A DNA stretch of 18,194 bases from Mycolicibacterium malmesburyense (GCF_001050015.1 NZ_CVTB01000306.1:1-18194); one strand, 5' to 3'; positions 1 through 8,215 are shown, counted from the first letter of the stretch. Numbers and translations: made by a program. Notes: generated by a model from the sequence alone, not told the origin.

Positions 1-682
1 CCATCACCTTCGCGCCCGTGGCGCTCGAGCCGGTGAACTGGATGAAGTCGGCGTTGTCGATGACGGCCTCGGAGACCTCGCGGGCGCCCTGCGCCAGCGC
101 CAGCACCTCCGGCGCCCCGGAATCCAGCCAGCCCCGCAGGAGCAGTTCGGCGGTCAGCGGCGTGCGCTCGGACGGTTTGAGCAACACCGCGCAGCCGGCG
201 GCCAGGGCGCCGATGGCGTCCATCAACGCGTTGGCGACGGGGTAGTTCCACGGCGCGATGATCCCGACGACCGGGCGCGGCCGGTAGTGCACCTCGATCT
301 TCTTGATCGACAGGAACGGCAGCGGCGCGGGCCTTTTCTCCGGTTTGAGCGCCTTCTCCATGGTCTTGATGTAGTACGACGCGATCATGATCAGCAGCGG
401 TACTTCTTGGGCCGCGTCGACGGCGGACTTGCCGGTCTCCTTGATGAGCAGCGACTCGATCTCGTCGCGATGCTCGCCGAGCCAAACGGCGTAGCGGGCC
501 AGCACCCTCGCGCGACCCGCGGCGCCGCGGGCCTCCCACTGCCGCTGCGCCTGGCGCAGGCCGGCCGCGATGCGCGGCACGTCGGCGGGGTCGGTCCAGC
601 GCACGGTACCCGCGACCGCTCCGGTCGCGGGATTGCGGATGGTGCTGGTGTCGGGCAGCTCAACGTCGGACGTCGCAGTCAT
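1..682 (-). CDS. Aldehyde dehydrogenase family protein (C-terminus beyond window)
   Basis: Read on the minus strand from an ATG at 682, this frame runs open to the window edge and gives the first 227 residues of an NAD(P)-dependent aldehyde dehydrogenase. The cofactor-binding half is clear: the PWNYP motif, a segment ending LLKPSERTPLTAEL, and FTGSSATGAKV, the usual FTGS-x-x-x-G element. The catalytic Cys and Glu lie in the missing part. Such enzymes oxidise aldehydes to acids in the cytosol; the N-terminus resembles succinate-semialdehyde dehydrogenase-type members, but the substrate cannot be read from this half. It lies 58 bp downstream of a TetR gene on the same strand. The start is supported by a -10 box six bases upstream (leaderless) and by the frame beginning there. 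The other nearby ATG, at 690, meets a stop after two codons. Confidence 0.9.
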   Translation of the reverse strand, partial: MTATSDVELPDTSTIRNPATGAVAGTVRWTDPADVPRIAAGLRQAQRQWEARGAAGRARVLARYAVWLGEHRDEIESLLIKETGKSAVDAAQEVPLLIMIASYYIKTMEKALKPEKRPAPLPFLSIKKIEVHYRPRPVVGIIAPWNYPVANALMDAIGALAAGCAVLLKPSERTPLTAELLLRGWLDSGAPEVLALAQGAREVSEAVIDNADFIQFTGSSATGAKVM

Positions 683-688
683 GACCCC

Positions 689-694
689 ATGCTA
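689..694 (-). promoter_or_regulatory. Leaderless -10 box for the aldehyde dehydrogenase gene
   Basis: On the minus strand TAGCAT is followed by six bases (GGGGTC) and then the ATG at 682. This fits the mycobacterial TANNNT -10 box at the distance that puts the transcription start on the A of the start codon. No convincing -35 box is seen. It implies that the dehydrogenase can be transcribed separately from the upstream TetR gene. Confidence 0.5.
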
Positions 695-725
695 ACCGTC
701 GTGTGTGATTCAGATCGCACCAGGG

Positions 726-739
726 TTGACACGTGTCAA
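726..739. promoter_or_regulatory. Perfect 14-bp palindrome, probable TetR operator
   Basis: TTGACACGTGTCAA is a perfect inverted repeat lying directly after the stop codon of the TetR gene and about 44-57 bp upstream of the dehydrogenase start. Length, symmetry and position fit a TetR-family operator. It lies upstream of the -10 box rather than over it, so it might instead serve an activator or a second promoter. That the adjacent TetR binds it is inference. Confidence 0.5.
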
Positions 740-740
740 G

Positions 741-1325
741 TTATTGCCGGTTCAACATCCGGTCGAGCACCGTCAGGTCTTCGGAGATCGGATCGCCGGG
801 CAGCGGGGTGCCGTGGGACGCCCCGATCAGTACGCCGACGATCGCGCCCGCCAGCACCCGGCGTTCGTGCGGGTCGGTCGGCGCGTCCGGGCGCTGCGCG
901 AGCGCATCGGTGATCAGCGCGATCAGGCGGACGTATTCGCCGTAGAGCAGGCCGGCCGCCTCGGGTACGGAGTACGTCAGGCGCTGACCGATGATCGCCT
1001 CCTCACGCTGCTCCGCGGTCAGCGAGGCGAACGTCGTCTCGACGGCGTGCCGGTAGGCGTCGATGACCGACATGTCCGCGGGCGCCGCAACGAAGGCGTC
1101 GATGATCGGCGGGATGTGATCGTCGGAGATCAGCACCGCTTCCTTGGTCGGGAAATAGCGGGAGAAGGTGCGCGGTGAGACGTCGGCGGCGGCGGAGATC
1201 TGTTCGACCGTGGTGGCTTGGTAGCCCTGTTCGCCGATGAGGCGGAACGCCTCGCGACGGATCGTCGCGCGCGTGCGAAGTTTCTTTCGCTCGCGCAAGC
1301 CTGGTGGCTTGTCGGGCACCGTCAT
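741..1325 (-). CDS. TetR family transcriptional regulator
   Basis: A 194-residue protein with the TetR layout: a basic N-terminus (RERKKLRTRATIRREAFRLIGEQGY) and then a helix-turn-helix at about residues 38-65 containing TTVEQISAAADVSPRTFSRYF and the typical PTKEAVL end. The C-terminal ligand-binding domain is helical and not diagnostic. It sits 25 bp downstream of the PAP2 gene and 58 bp upstream of the aldehyde dehydrogenase on the same strand. The palindrome just past its stop makes control of the dehydrogenase, and perhaps of the whole run, likely. The start is an ATG. A weak GACAAT six bases upstream could be a leaderless -10 box, but it lacks the leading TA. Family assignment is secure; ligand and targets are unknown. 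Confidence 0.92.
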   Translation of the reverse strand: MTVPDKPPGLRERKKLRTRATIRREAFRLIGEQGYQATTVEQISAAADVSPRTFSRYFPTKEAVLISDDHIPPIIDAFVAAPADMSVIDAYRHAVETTFASLTAEQREEAIIGQRLTYSVPEAAGLLYGEYVRLIALITDALAQRPDAPTDPHERRVLAGAIVGVLIGASHGTPLPGDPISEDLTVLDRMLNRQ

Positions 1326-1350
1326 CTAGCGATTGTCTCAGAGTGTCGAG

Positions 1351-1899
1351 TTAGCTGGCCGTCGCGCCCGGGCGCACCCGGTCACGTTGAGCGACGACCG
1401 CGGCGGCGCACACGACGGCCGAACCGAGCAGAACGCCGCCCACCACGTCGGTGAAGTAATGAAACGTCACGCCCACCCCCAACATCGCCAACACCACGGC
1501 GACGACCGCACCCACGACCACCCACCACGCCGCGCCTGCGGCGAGGACGGCCAGCCCCATCACGATGGTGGTGGCGGTGATATGCCCGCTGGGATAGGCG
1601 AGCCCGCCGCCCTTCTCCCGGTCGAAGACCGGTTTGAGCACCCGGACGATCGAGATCCCGACGAGGGGTGCGACGACGGTCATCAGCGCCAGCCACCAAC
1701 GACGCTGCAGGCAGGCCAGCGCCAGCACCGCGACCGCCACGACGATCAGCACGCGGGGGTCGGCGATCACCGTCAGCCGTCGCGCGGGGGTGTGACCGAA
1801 GCGCTGGAACCAATCGTCAACGGGCGTCGTCGATTTGCCGACCACCCAGCCGAGCAGCAGCATCGCCGCCAGTCCGAGCGCCGGCCACCAGCGGATCAC
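1351..1899 (-). CDS. PAP2-type membrane phosphatase
   Basis: A 182-residue integral membrane protein with about five hydrophobic spans (near residues 7-20, 50-63, 70-88, 111-145 as two spans, and 152-172). It carries the phosphatidic-acid-phosphatase type 2 signature PSGH (103-106) and a later H147-x3-D151 pair, the expected nucleophile region. The first motif (K-x6-RP) is only partly kept: K89 is followed by D93/R94 and no RP. The SR that normally starts motif 3 is not obvious. It would dephosphorylate a lipid phosphate or polyprenyl pyrophosphate at the membrane; the substrate is unknown. The start is a GTG overlapping the TGA of the upstream DinB gene by 4 bp, so the two are translationally coupled. 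Confidence 0.85.
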   Translation of the reverse strand: MIRWWPALGLAAMLLLGWVVGKSTTPVDDWFQRFGHTPARRLTVIADPRVLIVVAVAVLALACLQRRWWLALMTVVAPLVGISIVRVLKPVFDREKGGGLAYPSGHITATTIVMGLAVLAAGAAWWVVVGAVVAVVLAMLGVGVTFHYFTDVVGGVLLGSAVVCAAAVVAQRDRVRPGATAS

Positions 1900-2411
1900 G
1901 TGATGCCGCGGACGTAGGCCGCCTGGCCGAGGTGTTGGGCGCCGTCGTCGAAGATGCTCACTAGACGCGCCGCGGCGGTCACCGGCGGATCCCAGTTCTC
2001 GTCGACGATGCGGCTCAGCTCGTCGGGGGTGACCGACGCGATGTACTCGAGCGTCGCCTTGTGCACGGCGTGCGCATAGCCGGCGAGCAGATCGGCCGGG
2101 GCGCGGACGCGGCCCACCTCATCGGGGTTGTGGCCGTAACCCATGCTTTCGCGGGGCAGGTCGAGTCCGAATCGGTCGACCCACCCGTCGCGCAACCACA
2201 CCTGTTCGGTGCCGGCGATGTCGGCGATCTGGACGTCCTGCTGACGGGCGCTGTGCCAGACCAGCCATGCGATGCTGTTGGCCGTGGGCGTGGGGCGGAA
2301 GATCGCGGTCTCCTCGGTCAGCCCGTCGGTGAGGTTCTCCACGTGTTCGATGAGCCGCGTGAACGCGTCGCGCAGAATTTCCCGGACCACTGCCACATCT
2401 GAATCAGCCAT
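1896..2411 (-). CDS. DinB / mycothiol-transferase-like protein
   Basis: A 171-residue protein of the DinB four-helix family (the DUF664/mycothiol S-transferase-like branch). It shows the spaced metal-ligand histidines of the fold: H53 in WLVWHSARQQD and H160 in a C-terminal AQHLGQAAYVRG segment, a hallmark of this branch. In actinobacteria several members conjugate mycothiol to electrophiles or catalyse thiol-dependent isomerisation; the specific substrate here cannot be told. It starts with ATG at 2411, 17 bp after the VOC stop. A TACCGT box seven bases upstream could give its own leaderless transcript. Its end overlaps the PAP2 start by 4 bp. A VOC protein next to a thiol-transferase fold suggests detoxification, which is inference. 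Confidence 0.85.
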   Translation of the reverse strand: MADSDVAVVREILRDAFTRLIEHVENLTDGLTEETAIFRPTPTANSIAWLVWHSARQQDVQIADIAGTEQVWLRDGWVDRFGLDLPRESMGYGHNPDEVGRVRAPADLLAGYAHAVHKATLEYIASVTPDELSRIVDENWDPPVTAAARLVSIFDDGAQHLGQAAYVRGIT

Positions 2412-2418
2412 GGTCCCG

Positions 2419-2424
2419 ACGGTA
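2419..2424 (-). promoter_or_regulatory. Leaderless -10 box for the DinB-like gene
   Basis: On the minus strand TACCGT is followed by seven bases (CGGGACC) and the ATG at 2411. The box lies in the 17-bp gap after the VOC stop codon, so the gene may have an internal promoter as well as read-through from VOC. The box-to-start stretch is nearly identical to that of the HAD gene at 17263. Confidence 0.45.
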
Positions 2425-2428
2425 TACG

Positions 2429-2818
2429 TCAGCCTGCCGGTCGCGCCCCGTGAAAGACCGCCTCGATGTTGTTGCCGTCCGGGTCACGCACGAAGGCGCC
2501 GTAGTACCCGGGGTGATACTCGGGCCACAGCCGCGGGGCGTGCAGCGACTCCGCGCCCGCCTCGACCGCCGCGTGGTAGAACGCCCTGACCGCGTCCTCG
2601 TCGGCGGCCTGAAACGCAAAGTGCACTTCGCGGTTGGGCCCCTTCGCGTCGCCGGCGTTCATGTCGGCGATCCAGAAGTCGGGTTTGCCGTCCCGGCCGT
2701 AACCGATGGCGACCTGAAAGTCGAGTTGGCGGGTGTATCCGAGGACGCTCAGGACCTTGTCGTAGAAGGCCGTCGATCTCTGGAAGTCCGCACAGTTGAT
2801 TCCGAAGTGGTCGATCAC
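2429..2818 (-). CDS. VOC family (glyoxalase/bleomycin-resistance fold) protein
   Basis: A 129-residue vicinal-oxygen-chelate protein, MIDHFGINCADF onward, with the two beta-alpha-beta-beta-beta modules expected at this length. Probable metal ligands are H4, H66 (REVHFAF) and E119 (DPDGNNIEAVFH), the last in the classic VOC end motif. It would bind a divalent metal and act as a dioxygenase, lyase or thiol transferase; the reaction cannot be inferred. The frame is open further upstream to 2875, but that extension would overlap the divergent amidohydrolase start and is not VOC-like. A GTG at 2818 gives the family-typical N-terminus and lies exactly six bases after a TACGAT -10 box, so a leaderless GTG start is preferred. 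It heads the minus-strand run that continues with the DinB-like gene. Confidence 0.88.
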   Translation of the reverse strand: MIDHFGINCADFQRSTAFYDKVLSVLGYTRQLDFQVAIGYGRDGKPDFWIADMNAGDAKGPNREVHFAFQAADEDAVRAFYHAAVEAGAESLHAPRLWPEYHPGYYGAFVRDPDGNNIEAVFHGARPAG

Positions 2819-2824
2819 GGGCAC

Positions 2825-2834
2825 ATCGTAGATT
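2825..2834. promoter_or_regulatory. Overlapping divergent -10 boxes (bidirectional leaderless promoter)
   Basis: Plus strand: TAGATT at 2829-2834, then six bases, then the amidohydrolase ATG at 2841. Minus strand: TACGAT, occupying 2830 down to 2825, then six bases, then the VOC GTG at 2818. The two hexamers share the self-complementary TA at 2829-2830. Both spacings place the transcription start on the first base of the start codon. Only 22 bp separate the two start codons. Confidence 0.6.
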
Positions 2835-2840
2835 CGACCT

Positions 2841-4565
2841 ATGACATACGAACTCGTCATCAGGGGCGGCACCATCGTCGACGGTCTCGGCGGTGAGCCT
2901 TACGTCGGTGATGTCGCGGTTGCCGATGGCGTCATCGCCCGGGTCGGCAAGGTCGACGAACCCGGCGCGCGGGAGATCGACGCGACCGGTCTGCTCGTCA
3001 CCCCCGGCTTCGTCGACCTGCACACCCACTACGACGGTCAGGCGATCTGGTCGGACCGGCTGACCCCGTCGTCGGCGCACGGCGTGACGACCGTCGTGAT
3101 GGGCAACTGCGGTGTGGGCTTCGCGCCGTGCCGTCCGGAGGACCACGACGTGCTGGTGGACGTGATGGCCGGGGTCGAGGACATCCCCGGGGTCGTGATG
3201 GTCGACGGGCTGCCGTGGCACTGGGAGACGTTCCCGGAGTTCCTGGACGCGCTCGACGCGGGGCGGCGGGACATCGACGTGGCGGCGCTGCTGCCGCACT
3301 CGCCGCTGCGGGTGTACGTGATGGGCCAGCGCGGTGTCGACCGCGAACCGGCCACCGCCGAAGACCTGGAGATGATGCGCAAATTGGCCGCGGAGGCGGT
3401 GCAGGCAGGCGCCCTGGGCTTCGCGTCGTCACGGTTCACTCTGCACAAGACCGAGAGTGGCCGGCCGATCCCGAGTTACGACGCCGACCGCGCCGAGATC
3501 GAGGCGATCGCCCGCGGGGTCGACGACGCCGGCGGCGGCCTGATCCAGTTCGTGCCCGATCTGGTGGCCGGCGACTACGAACCCGTGCTGCGAACGGTTT
3601 TCGAGGTCGCCGCCGAAGTCGGCCTGCCCGTGACGTTCACGCTGGCGATCGGCAACGCCGGCGATCCGTTCTTTCTCGATGCGCTGACGATGGTCGAGAA
3701 GGCCAATATCGACGGCGCCGACATCACCGCGCAGATCTTCCCCCGGCCGATCGGGCTGGTGCTCGGCCTCGAACTGTCGGGCAACCCGTTCGTGATGTAC
3801 CCGAGCTATCAGGAGCTGGCGTCGTTGCCGCTGGCCGAACGCGTCGCCGAGATGCGCAAGCCCGAAGTGCGCGAACGGATCCTGTCGGACCAGCCGGTGG
3901 GTGAAGGACATCCGCTGATGTTCGCCGCGCAGGCGTTCGAGTGGATGTTCCCGCTCGGCGATCCACCGAACTACGAGCCGCCGCGCTCGGAGAGCATCGC
4001 GAGCCGGGCCCGGGCACGCGGCGTCAGCCCGCTCGAGGAGGCCTACGATCGGCTCCTCGACGACGACGGCCACGCCATCCTGCTCGTCACGCTGGCCAAC
4101 TTCCGCGACGGCACGCTAGACACGGTCGCGGAGCTGATCCGCCGCGAGGATGTGGTGCTCGGGCTCGGCGACGGCGGCGCGCATTACGGAATGATCTGCG
4201 ACGCAAGCTTTCCCACGTACATGCTGACGCACTGGTCGCGCGACCGCGCGTCGGGCCGGCTGGCGGTGGCCGAGGCGGTGCGCGAACTGACGTCGGTGCC
4301 CGCCCGGGTCGCCGGCCTGGCCGACCGCGGGCGGATCGCCGTCGGCTACAAGGCCGACCTCAACGTCATCGACCACGACGCGATGCGCCTGCACCGCCCG
4401 GTGATCACCTACGACCTCCCTGCGGGCGGCCGACGCCTGGACCAGAGCGCCGAGGGATACGTCGCGACCGTCGTGTCCGGCGAGATCATCGCCGAGAACG
4501 GCACGCCGACCGCCGCGCGTCCGGGCAGGCTGATCCGCGGCCGTCGGCCCGCGCCCACTGCATGA
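2841..4565 (+). CDS. Amidohydrolase, N-acyl-D-amino-acid deacylase type
   Basis: A 574-residue metal-dependent hydrolase of the amidohydrolase superfamily (family 3, D-aminoacylase-like). The N-terminal beta domain (LVIRGGTIVDGLGGEPYVGDV) leads to the metal motif HTHYDGQ (61-67). Cys90 in GNCGVGFAPC follows, then SSRFTLHKTESGRPIPSY (196-213), a GDGGAH segment (443-448) with the late catalytic Asp, and the C-terminal GYKADLNVID. Family members hydrolyse N-acyl-D-amino acids or related cyclic amides in the cytosol; the real substrate is unknown. It has a leaderless ATG start and is divergent from the VOC gene. Its stop overlaps the next gene's start (ATGA), so the two are translationally coupled. 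The length matches the mycobacterial members of this family. Confidence 0.92.
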   Translation: MTYELVIRGGTIVDGLGGEPYVGDVAVADGVIARVGKVDEPGAREIDATGLLVTPGFVDLHTHYDGQAIWSDRLTPSSAHGVTTVVMGNCGVGFAPCRPEDHDVLVDVMAGVEDIPGVVMVDGLPWHWETFPEFLDALDAGRRDIDVAALLPHSPLRVYVMGQRGVDREPATAEDLEMMRKLAAEAVQAGALGFASSRFTLHKTESGRPIPSYDADRAEIEAIARGVDDAGGGLIQFVPDLVAGDYEPVLRTVFEVAAEVGLPVTFTLAIGNAGDPFFLDALTMVEKANIDGADITAQIFPRPIGLVLGLELSGNPFVMYPSYQELASLPLAERVAEMRKPEVRERILSDQPVGEGHPLMFAAQAFEWMFPLGDPPNYEPPRSESIASRARARGVSPLEEAYDRLLDDDGHAILLVTLANFRDGTLDTVAELIRREDVVLGLGDGGAHYGMICDASFPTYMLTHWSRDRASGRLAVAEAVRELTSVPARVAGLADRGRIAVGYKADLNVIDHDAMRLHRPVITYDLPAGGRRLDQSAEGYVATVVSGEIIAENGTPTAARPGRLIRGRRPAPTA

Positions 4566-5119
4566 CGCGGGTGCCACCGCTCGCTCCTCCGTGGAGCGAG
4601 GAAGACGCCGCAGGCATCAACGCGTGGGGCCATCCCGACCGCACCTACGAACCGCTGATGCTGGTGCGCTGCCTGCAACGGCACCCGAATCTCGCTGCGC
4701 GGCTTCGCAAGATGGGGGAGTCGCTCTACGTCGAGGCCAAGCTGCCGCCGCGCTTGCGCACGATTGCGATCCTGCGGATCTGCGCGCTGCTGCGGTGCGA
4801 GTATGAGTGGGGAGGCCAGGCCGCATTCTGGGGGCCCATCGCGGGTGTGAGCGAATGCGAGTGCGACGCACTGGTTCTCAATGGCGACCCAGGCTTCAGC
4901 GAGTTCGAGCGGGTGCTGATCGAATCGGTCGACGAGGTCGAGAGCACCGGCACATGGTCCGACCACACGTGGAATGCTCTGGGCGACAAACTCGATGACG
5001 AACAGCGGATGGAGCTGCTGATCGCCATCGGCTGGTATCGCACGATCTGCACGCTGTGCAACGGTATGGCCCTGCCGGTCGAGGGCTGGATGCGACGCTG
5101 GCCGGCCTCAGGCCGCTGA
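4562..5119 (+). CDS. Carboxymuconolactone decarboxylase (AhpD-fold) family protein
   Basis: A 185-residue protein with the CMD/AhpD helical fold: LPPRLRTIAILRICALLRCEYEWGGQ at residues 61-86 is the family core. Members are decarboxylases, peroxidase partners or peroxidase-like enzymes, usually with an E-x-x-x-H or C-x-x-C centre. Here E80/E82 and W83 are present, but the usual histidine after the W is a glutamine (Q86), and there is no C-x-x-C in the core. A later CTLC (163-166) lies in a helix near the end. The ATG overlaps the amidohydrolase stop by 4 bp, so the two are co-translated and probably serve one catabolic step. The 3' end overlaps the convergent SDR by 12 bp. The family is sure; the activity is not. 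Confidence 0.87.
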   Translation: MTRVPPLAPPWSEEDAAGINAWGHPDRTYEPLMLVRCLQRHPNLAARLRKMGESLYVEAKLPPRLRTIAILRICALLRCEYEWGGQAAFWGPIAGVSECECDALVLNGDPGFSEFERVLIESVDEVESTGTWSDHTWNALGDKLDDEQRMELLIAIGWYRTICTLCNGMALPVEGWMRRWPASGR

Positions 5120-5932
5120 GCGGTCGCGGCGCAGCCCTGGGTGCTGACGGCTGAGGGTTTTGAGCAGCAGCCGGCGCGGAAGTGCTTGCATCAAGCGGAC
5201 ACTCAACAGGTTCTGGCGTCCGGCGATCACGATCCCGCGGTCGCGCTCGAGCGCGTCCACGCCGACCCTGGCCACCTCGCGCGACGGCATCCACATGAAC
5301 TTCGGGAATGCCGCGGCGAACTTGCGTTCGTCCATGCCTGCGGCTTGCAGGAACTCGGTGCGCACCGGCCCCGGAGCGAGCATTGCGACCGTGACTCCGG
5401 TCCCCGCCAGCTCGGCCCGCACTCCCTCGGTATACGTCTTGACGAACGACTTGGTCCCCGCGTAACCCGATTGCCCGGGAAACCCGTGATAGCCCGCGGT
5501 GGATCCGACGTTGAGGATCGCGCCGCGACCGCGAGGCACCATCTGTTGCACCGCGCGGGTGGTGAGGTCAATGACGGCTTCGACGTTGACGCGCACCTGT
5601 GCGATCTCGTCGGCGACGGGCGATTTCGTCACCGAGCCGATCGTGCCGATCCCGGCGTTGTTCACGAGGATGTCGATCGTCAGCCCGCGGTCGGTGATTT
5701 GATCGAACAGCGCCGCGCGGGCGTCGGGGTCGGCGACGTCGCAGGCAATCGTCTCGGTGCGCACCGTGTCGCCGAGTTCTCCGGCCAGGTCGCGCAGCCG
5801 GTCCTCGCGGCGGGCGACCAGGGTGACGCCGTGACCCCGCGCGGCGAGTTCGCGGGCGATATCGGCGCCGATGCCCGAGGAAGCTCCGGTGATGAGGGCG
5901 GTGGTGGTCGGCGATGGGGGTGGCAAAGGCAT
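5108..5932 (-). CDS. Short-chain dehydrogenase/reductase
   Basis: A 274-residue classical SDR. The NAD(P)-binding TGASSGIG is at 15-22, and the basic RRED after strand 2 suggests NADPH preference. NNAG is at 91-94, the catalytic serine is S144 in NVGSTAG, and the active-site Y157-x3-K161 is in SGYAGTKSF. A basic, partly hydrophobic C-terminus follows (RQNLLSVRLMQALPRRLLLKTLSRQ), as in the membrane-associated mycobacterial SDRs. It reduces or oxidises an unknown carbonyl or alcohol. The frame stays open upstream to 6376, but that portion is antisense to the PPOx-like gene. The ATG at 5932 gives the normal SDR N-terminus and has a -10 box five bases before it. An SDR next to groEL2 recalls the M. 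tuberculosis Rv0439c-groEL2 order (recalled, not searched). Confidence 0.92.
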   Translation of the reverse strand: MPLPPPSPTTTALITGASSGIGADIARELAARGHGVTLVARREDRLRDLAGELGDTVRTETIACDVADPDARAALFDQITDRGLTIDILVNNAGIGTIGSVTKSPVADEIAQVRVNVEAVIDLTTRAVQQMVPRGRGAILNVGSTAGYHGFPGQSGYAGTKSFVKTYTEGVRAELAGTGVTVAMLAPGPVRTEFLQAAGMDERKFAAAFPKFMWMPSREVARVGVDALERDRGIVIAGRQNLLSVRLMQALPRRLLLKTLSRQHPGLRRDRSAA

Positions 5933-5937
5933 ACACG

Positions 5938-5943
5938 AACCTA
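5938..5943 (-). promoter_or_regulatory. Leaderless -10 box for the SDR gene
   Basis: On the minus strand TAGGTT is followed by five bases and the ATG at 5932. This is one base shorter than the other leaderless boxes in the window, so it is slightly less certain. Confidence 0.4.
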
Positions 5944-5962
5944 ACGCGCGGCCTCGCCGACG

Positions 5963-5968
5963 TATCCT
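5963..5968 (+). promoter_or_regulatory. Leaderless -10 box for the PPOx-like gene
   Basis: TATCCT is followed by CGCCCT and then the ATG at 5975, the same geometry as the amidohydrolase promoter. There is no Shine-Dalgarno sequence before this ATG. Confidence 0.5.
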
Positions 5969-5974
5969 CGCCCT

Positions 5975-6349
5975 ATGAGCGTGAAGGTGGACCTCGACCG
6001 GTTGGCCGACGTGCTGGCCGATTTCGGCTTCGCTTACCTGATCTCCGTCGGCGACGACTATCGCGCGCACACCGTCGCCGTCGACCCGGTGCTGCGCGAC
6101 GGCAGGCTCGACGTCGGCACCGTCGGCAGGCATACGCGCGAGAACACCGCCCGGCACGGCGACGTCACGGTCGTCTGGCCGCCGAGCGAGCCCGGGGGTT
6201 ACTCGTTGATCGTGGACGGCCGCGCGCATCAGGCCGACGAGTCGTTGTCGATCGAACCGACCCGCGCGGTGTTGCACCGCAAGGCCACCGCGGAGTCGCC
6301 GTCGACGAGCCCGGACTGCCTGCACGACTGCGTGCCTCTGAAGGAGTAG
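5975..6349 (+). CDS. Pyridoxamine 5'-phosphate oxidase-like (flavin split-barrel) protein
   Basis: A 124-residue protein with the pattern of the small split-barrel flavin/F420-binding fold. A leading helix (VDLDRLADVLADFGFAYLISVGDD) enters a strand, followed by RAHTVAVDPVLRDGRLDVGTVGRHTRENTARHGDVTVVWPP, where the G-x-x-x-R-x-x-N/x-x-x segment is typical of cofactor-phosphate contacts. A further strand pair ends in VLHRKA. Members reduce or oxidise small molecules or bind flavin or haem; the function here is unknown. It is divergent from the SDR (42 bp between starts) and convergent with groEL2. The start is chosen for the leaderless -10 box and because the helix begins there. The short Cys-rich end (DCLHDC) is unusual for the fold. 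Confidence 0.78.
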   Translation: MSVKVDLDRLADVLADFGFAYLISVGDDYRAHTVAVDPVLRDGRLDVGTVGRHTRENTARHGDVTVVWPPSEPGGYSLIVDGRAHQADESLSIEPTRAVLHRKATAESPSTSPDCLHDCVPLKE

Positions 6350-6353
6350 CGTC

Positions 6354-6416
6354 CGCCGAGTGTGGGCTCGTGTCACGGTCTGCGCGAAAACGCGTGCGGG
6401 TAACCCACGTTCGGCG
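6354..6416. repeat. Nested inverted repeat between convergent genes
   Basis: Arms at 6354-6366 (CGCCGAGTGTGGG) and 6404-6416 pair at 11 of 13 positions. The 37 bases between them hold a second hairpin, CGCG-AAAA-CGCG, at 6383-6394. It starts 5 bp after the stop of the PPOx-like gene. It may terminate that gene, or be a copy of a dispersed palindromic repeat; only a genome search would tell. Confidence 0.5.
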
Positions 6417-6425
6417 AAGAAACGG

Positions 6426-6459
6426 AAAAAGCCCGGCCCCTCGGAAGGAGCCGGGCTTT
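6426..6459 (-). terminator. Rho-independent terminator of groEL2
   Basis: Read on the minus strand, AAAGCCCGGC and GCCGGGCTTT form a 10-bp perfect stem (6450-6459 with 6428-6437), extendable by about three pairs, with a loop of about six bases. A T-run (TTTTT, 6430-6426) follows. It begins 18 bp after the groEL2 stop. The T-run is on the groEL2 side, so it chiefly stops groEL2 transcription. Confidence 0.85.
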
Positions 6460-6477
6460 CCCCGTGATGACCAGGAC

Positions 6478-8212
<1,735 letters not shown>

Positions 8213-8215
<3 letters not shown>

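Noticed and set aside
734..739. TTGACA on the minus strand as a -35 box for the dehydrogenase
   Set aside because: No TANNNT follows at 16-19 bp; the likely -10 (TAGCAT) is about 40 bp away. The hexamer is better explained as half of the palindrome.
1331..1350. Possible second TetR operator upstream of the first TetR gene
   Set aside because: It contains GTGTC and TGTC half-sites, but as direct rather than inverted copies; the match to the 14-bp palindrome is too weak.
2484..3299. A 271-residue minus-strand frame spanning the VOC and amidohydrolase genes
   Set aside because: It crosses the divergent promoter and both real genes and has Arg/His-rich shadow composition.
5933..6376. Long N-terminal extension of the SDR (5108-5932) upstream to 6376
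   Set aside because: That stretch is antisense to the PPOx-like gene and has no SDR similarity; the Rossmann start is right after the ATG 5932.
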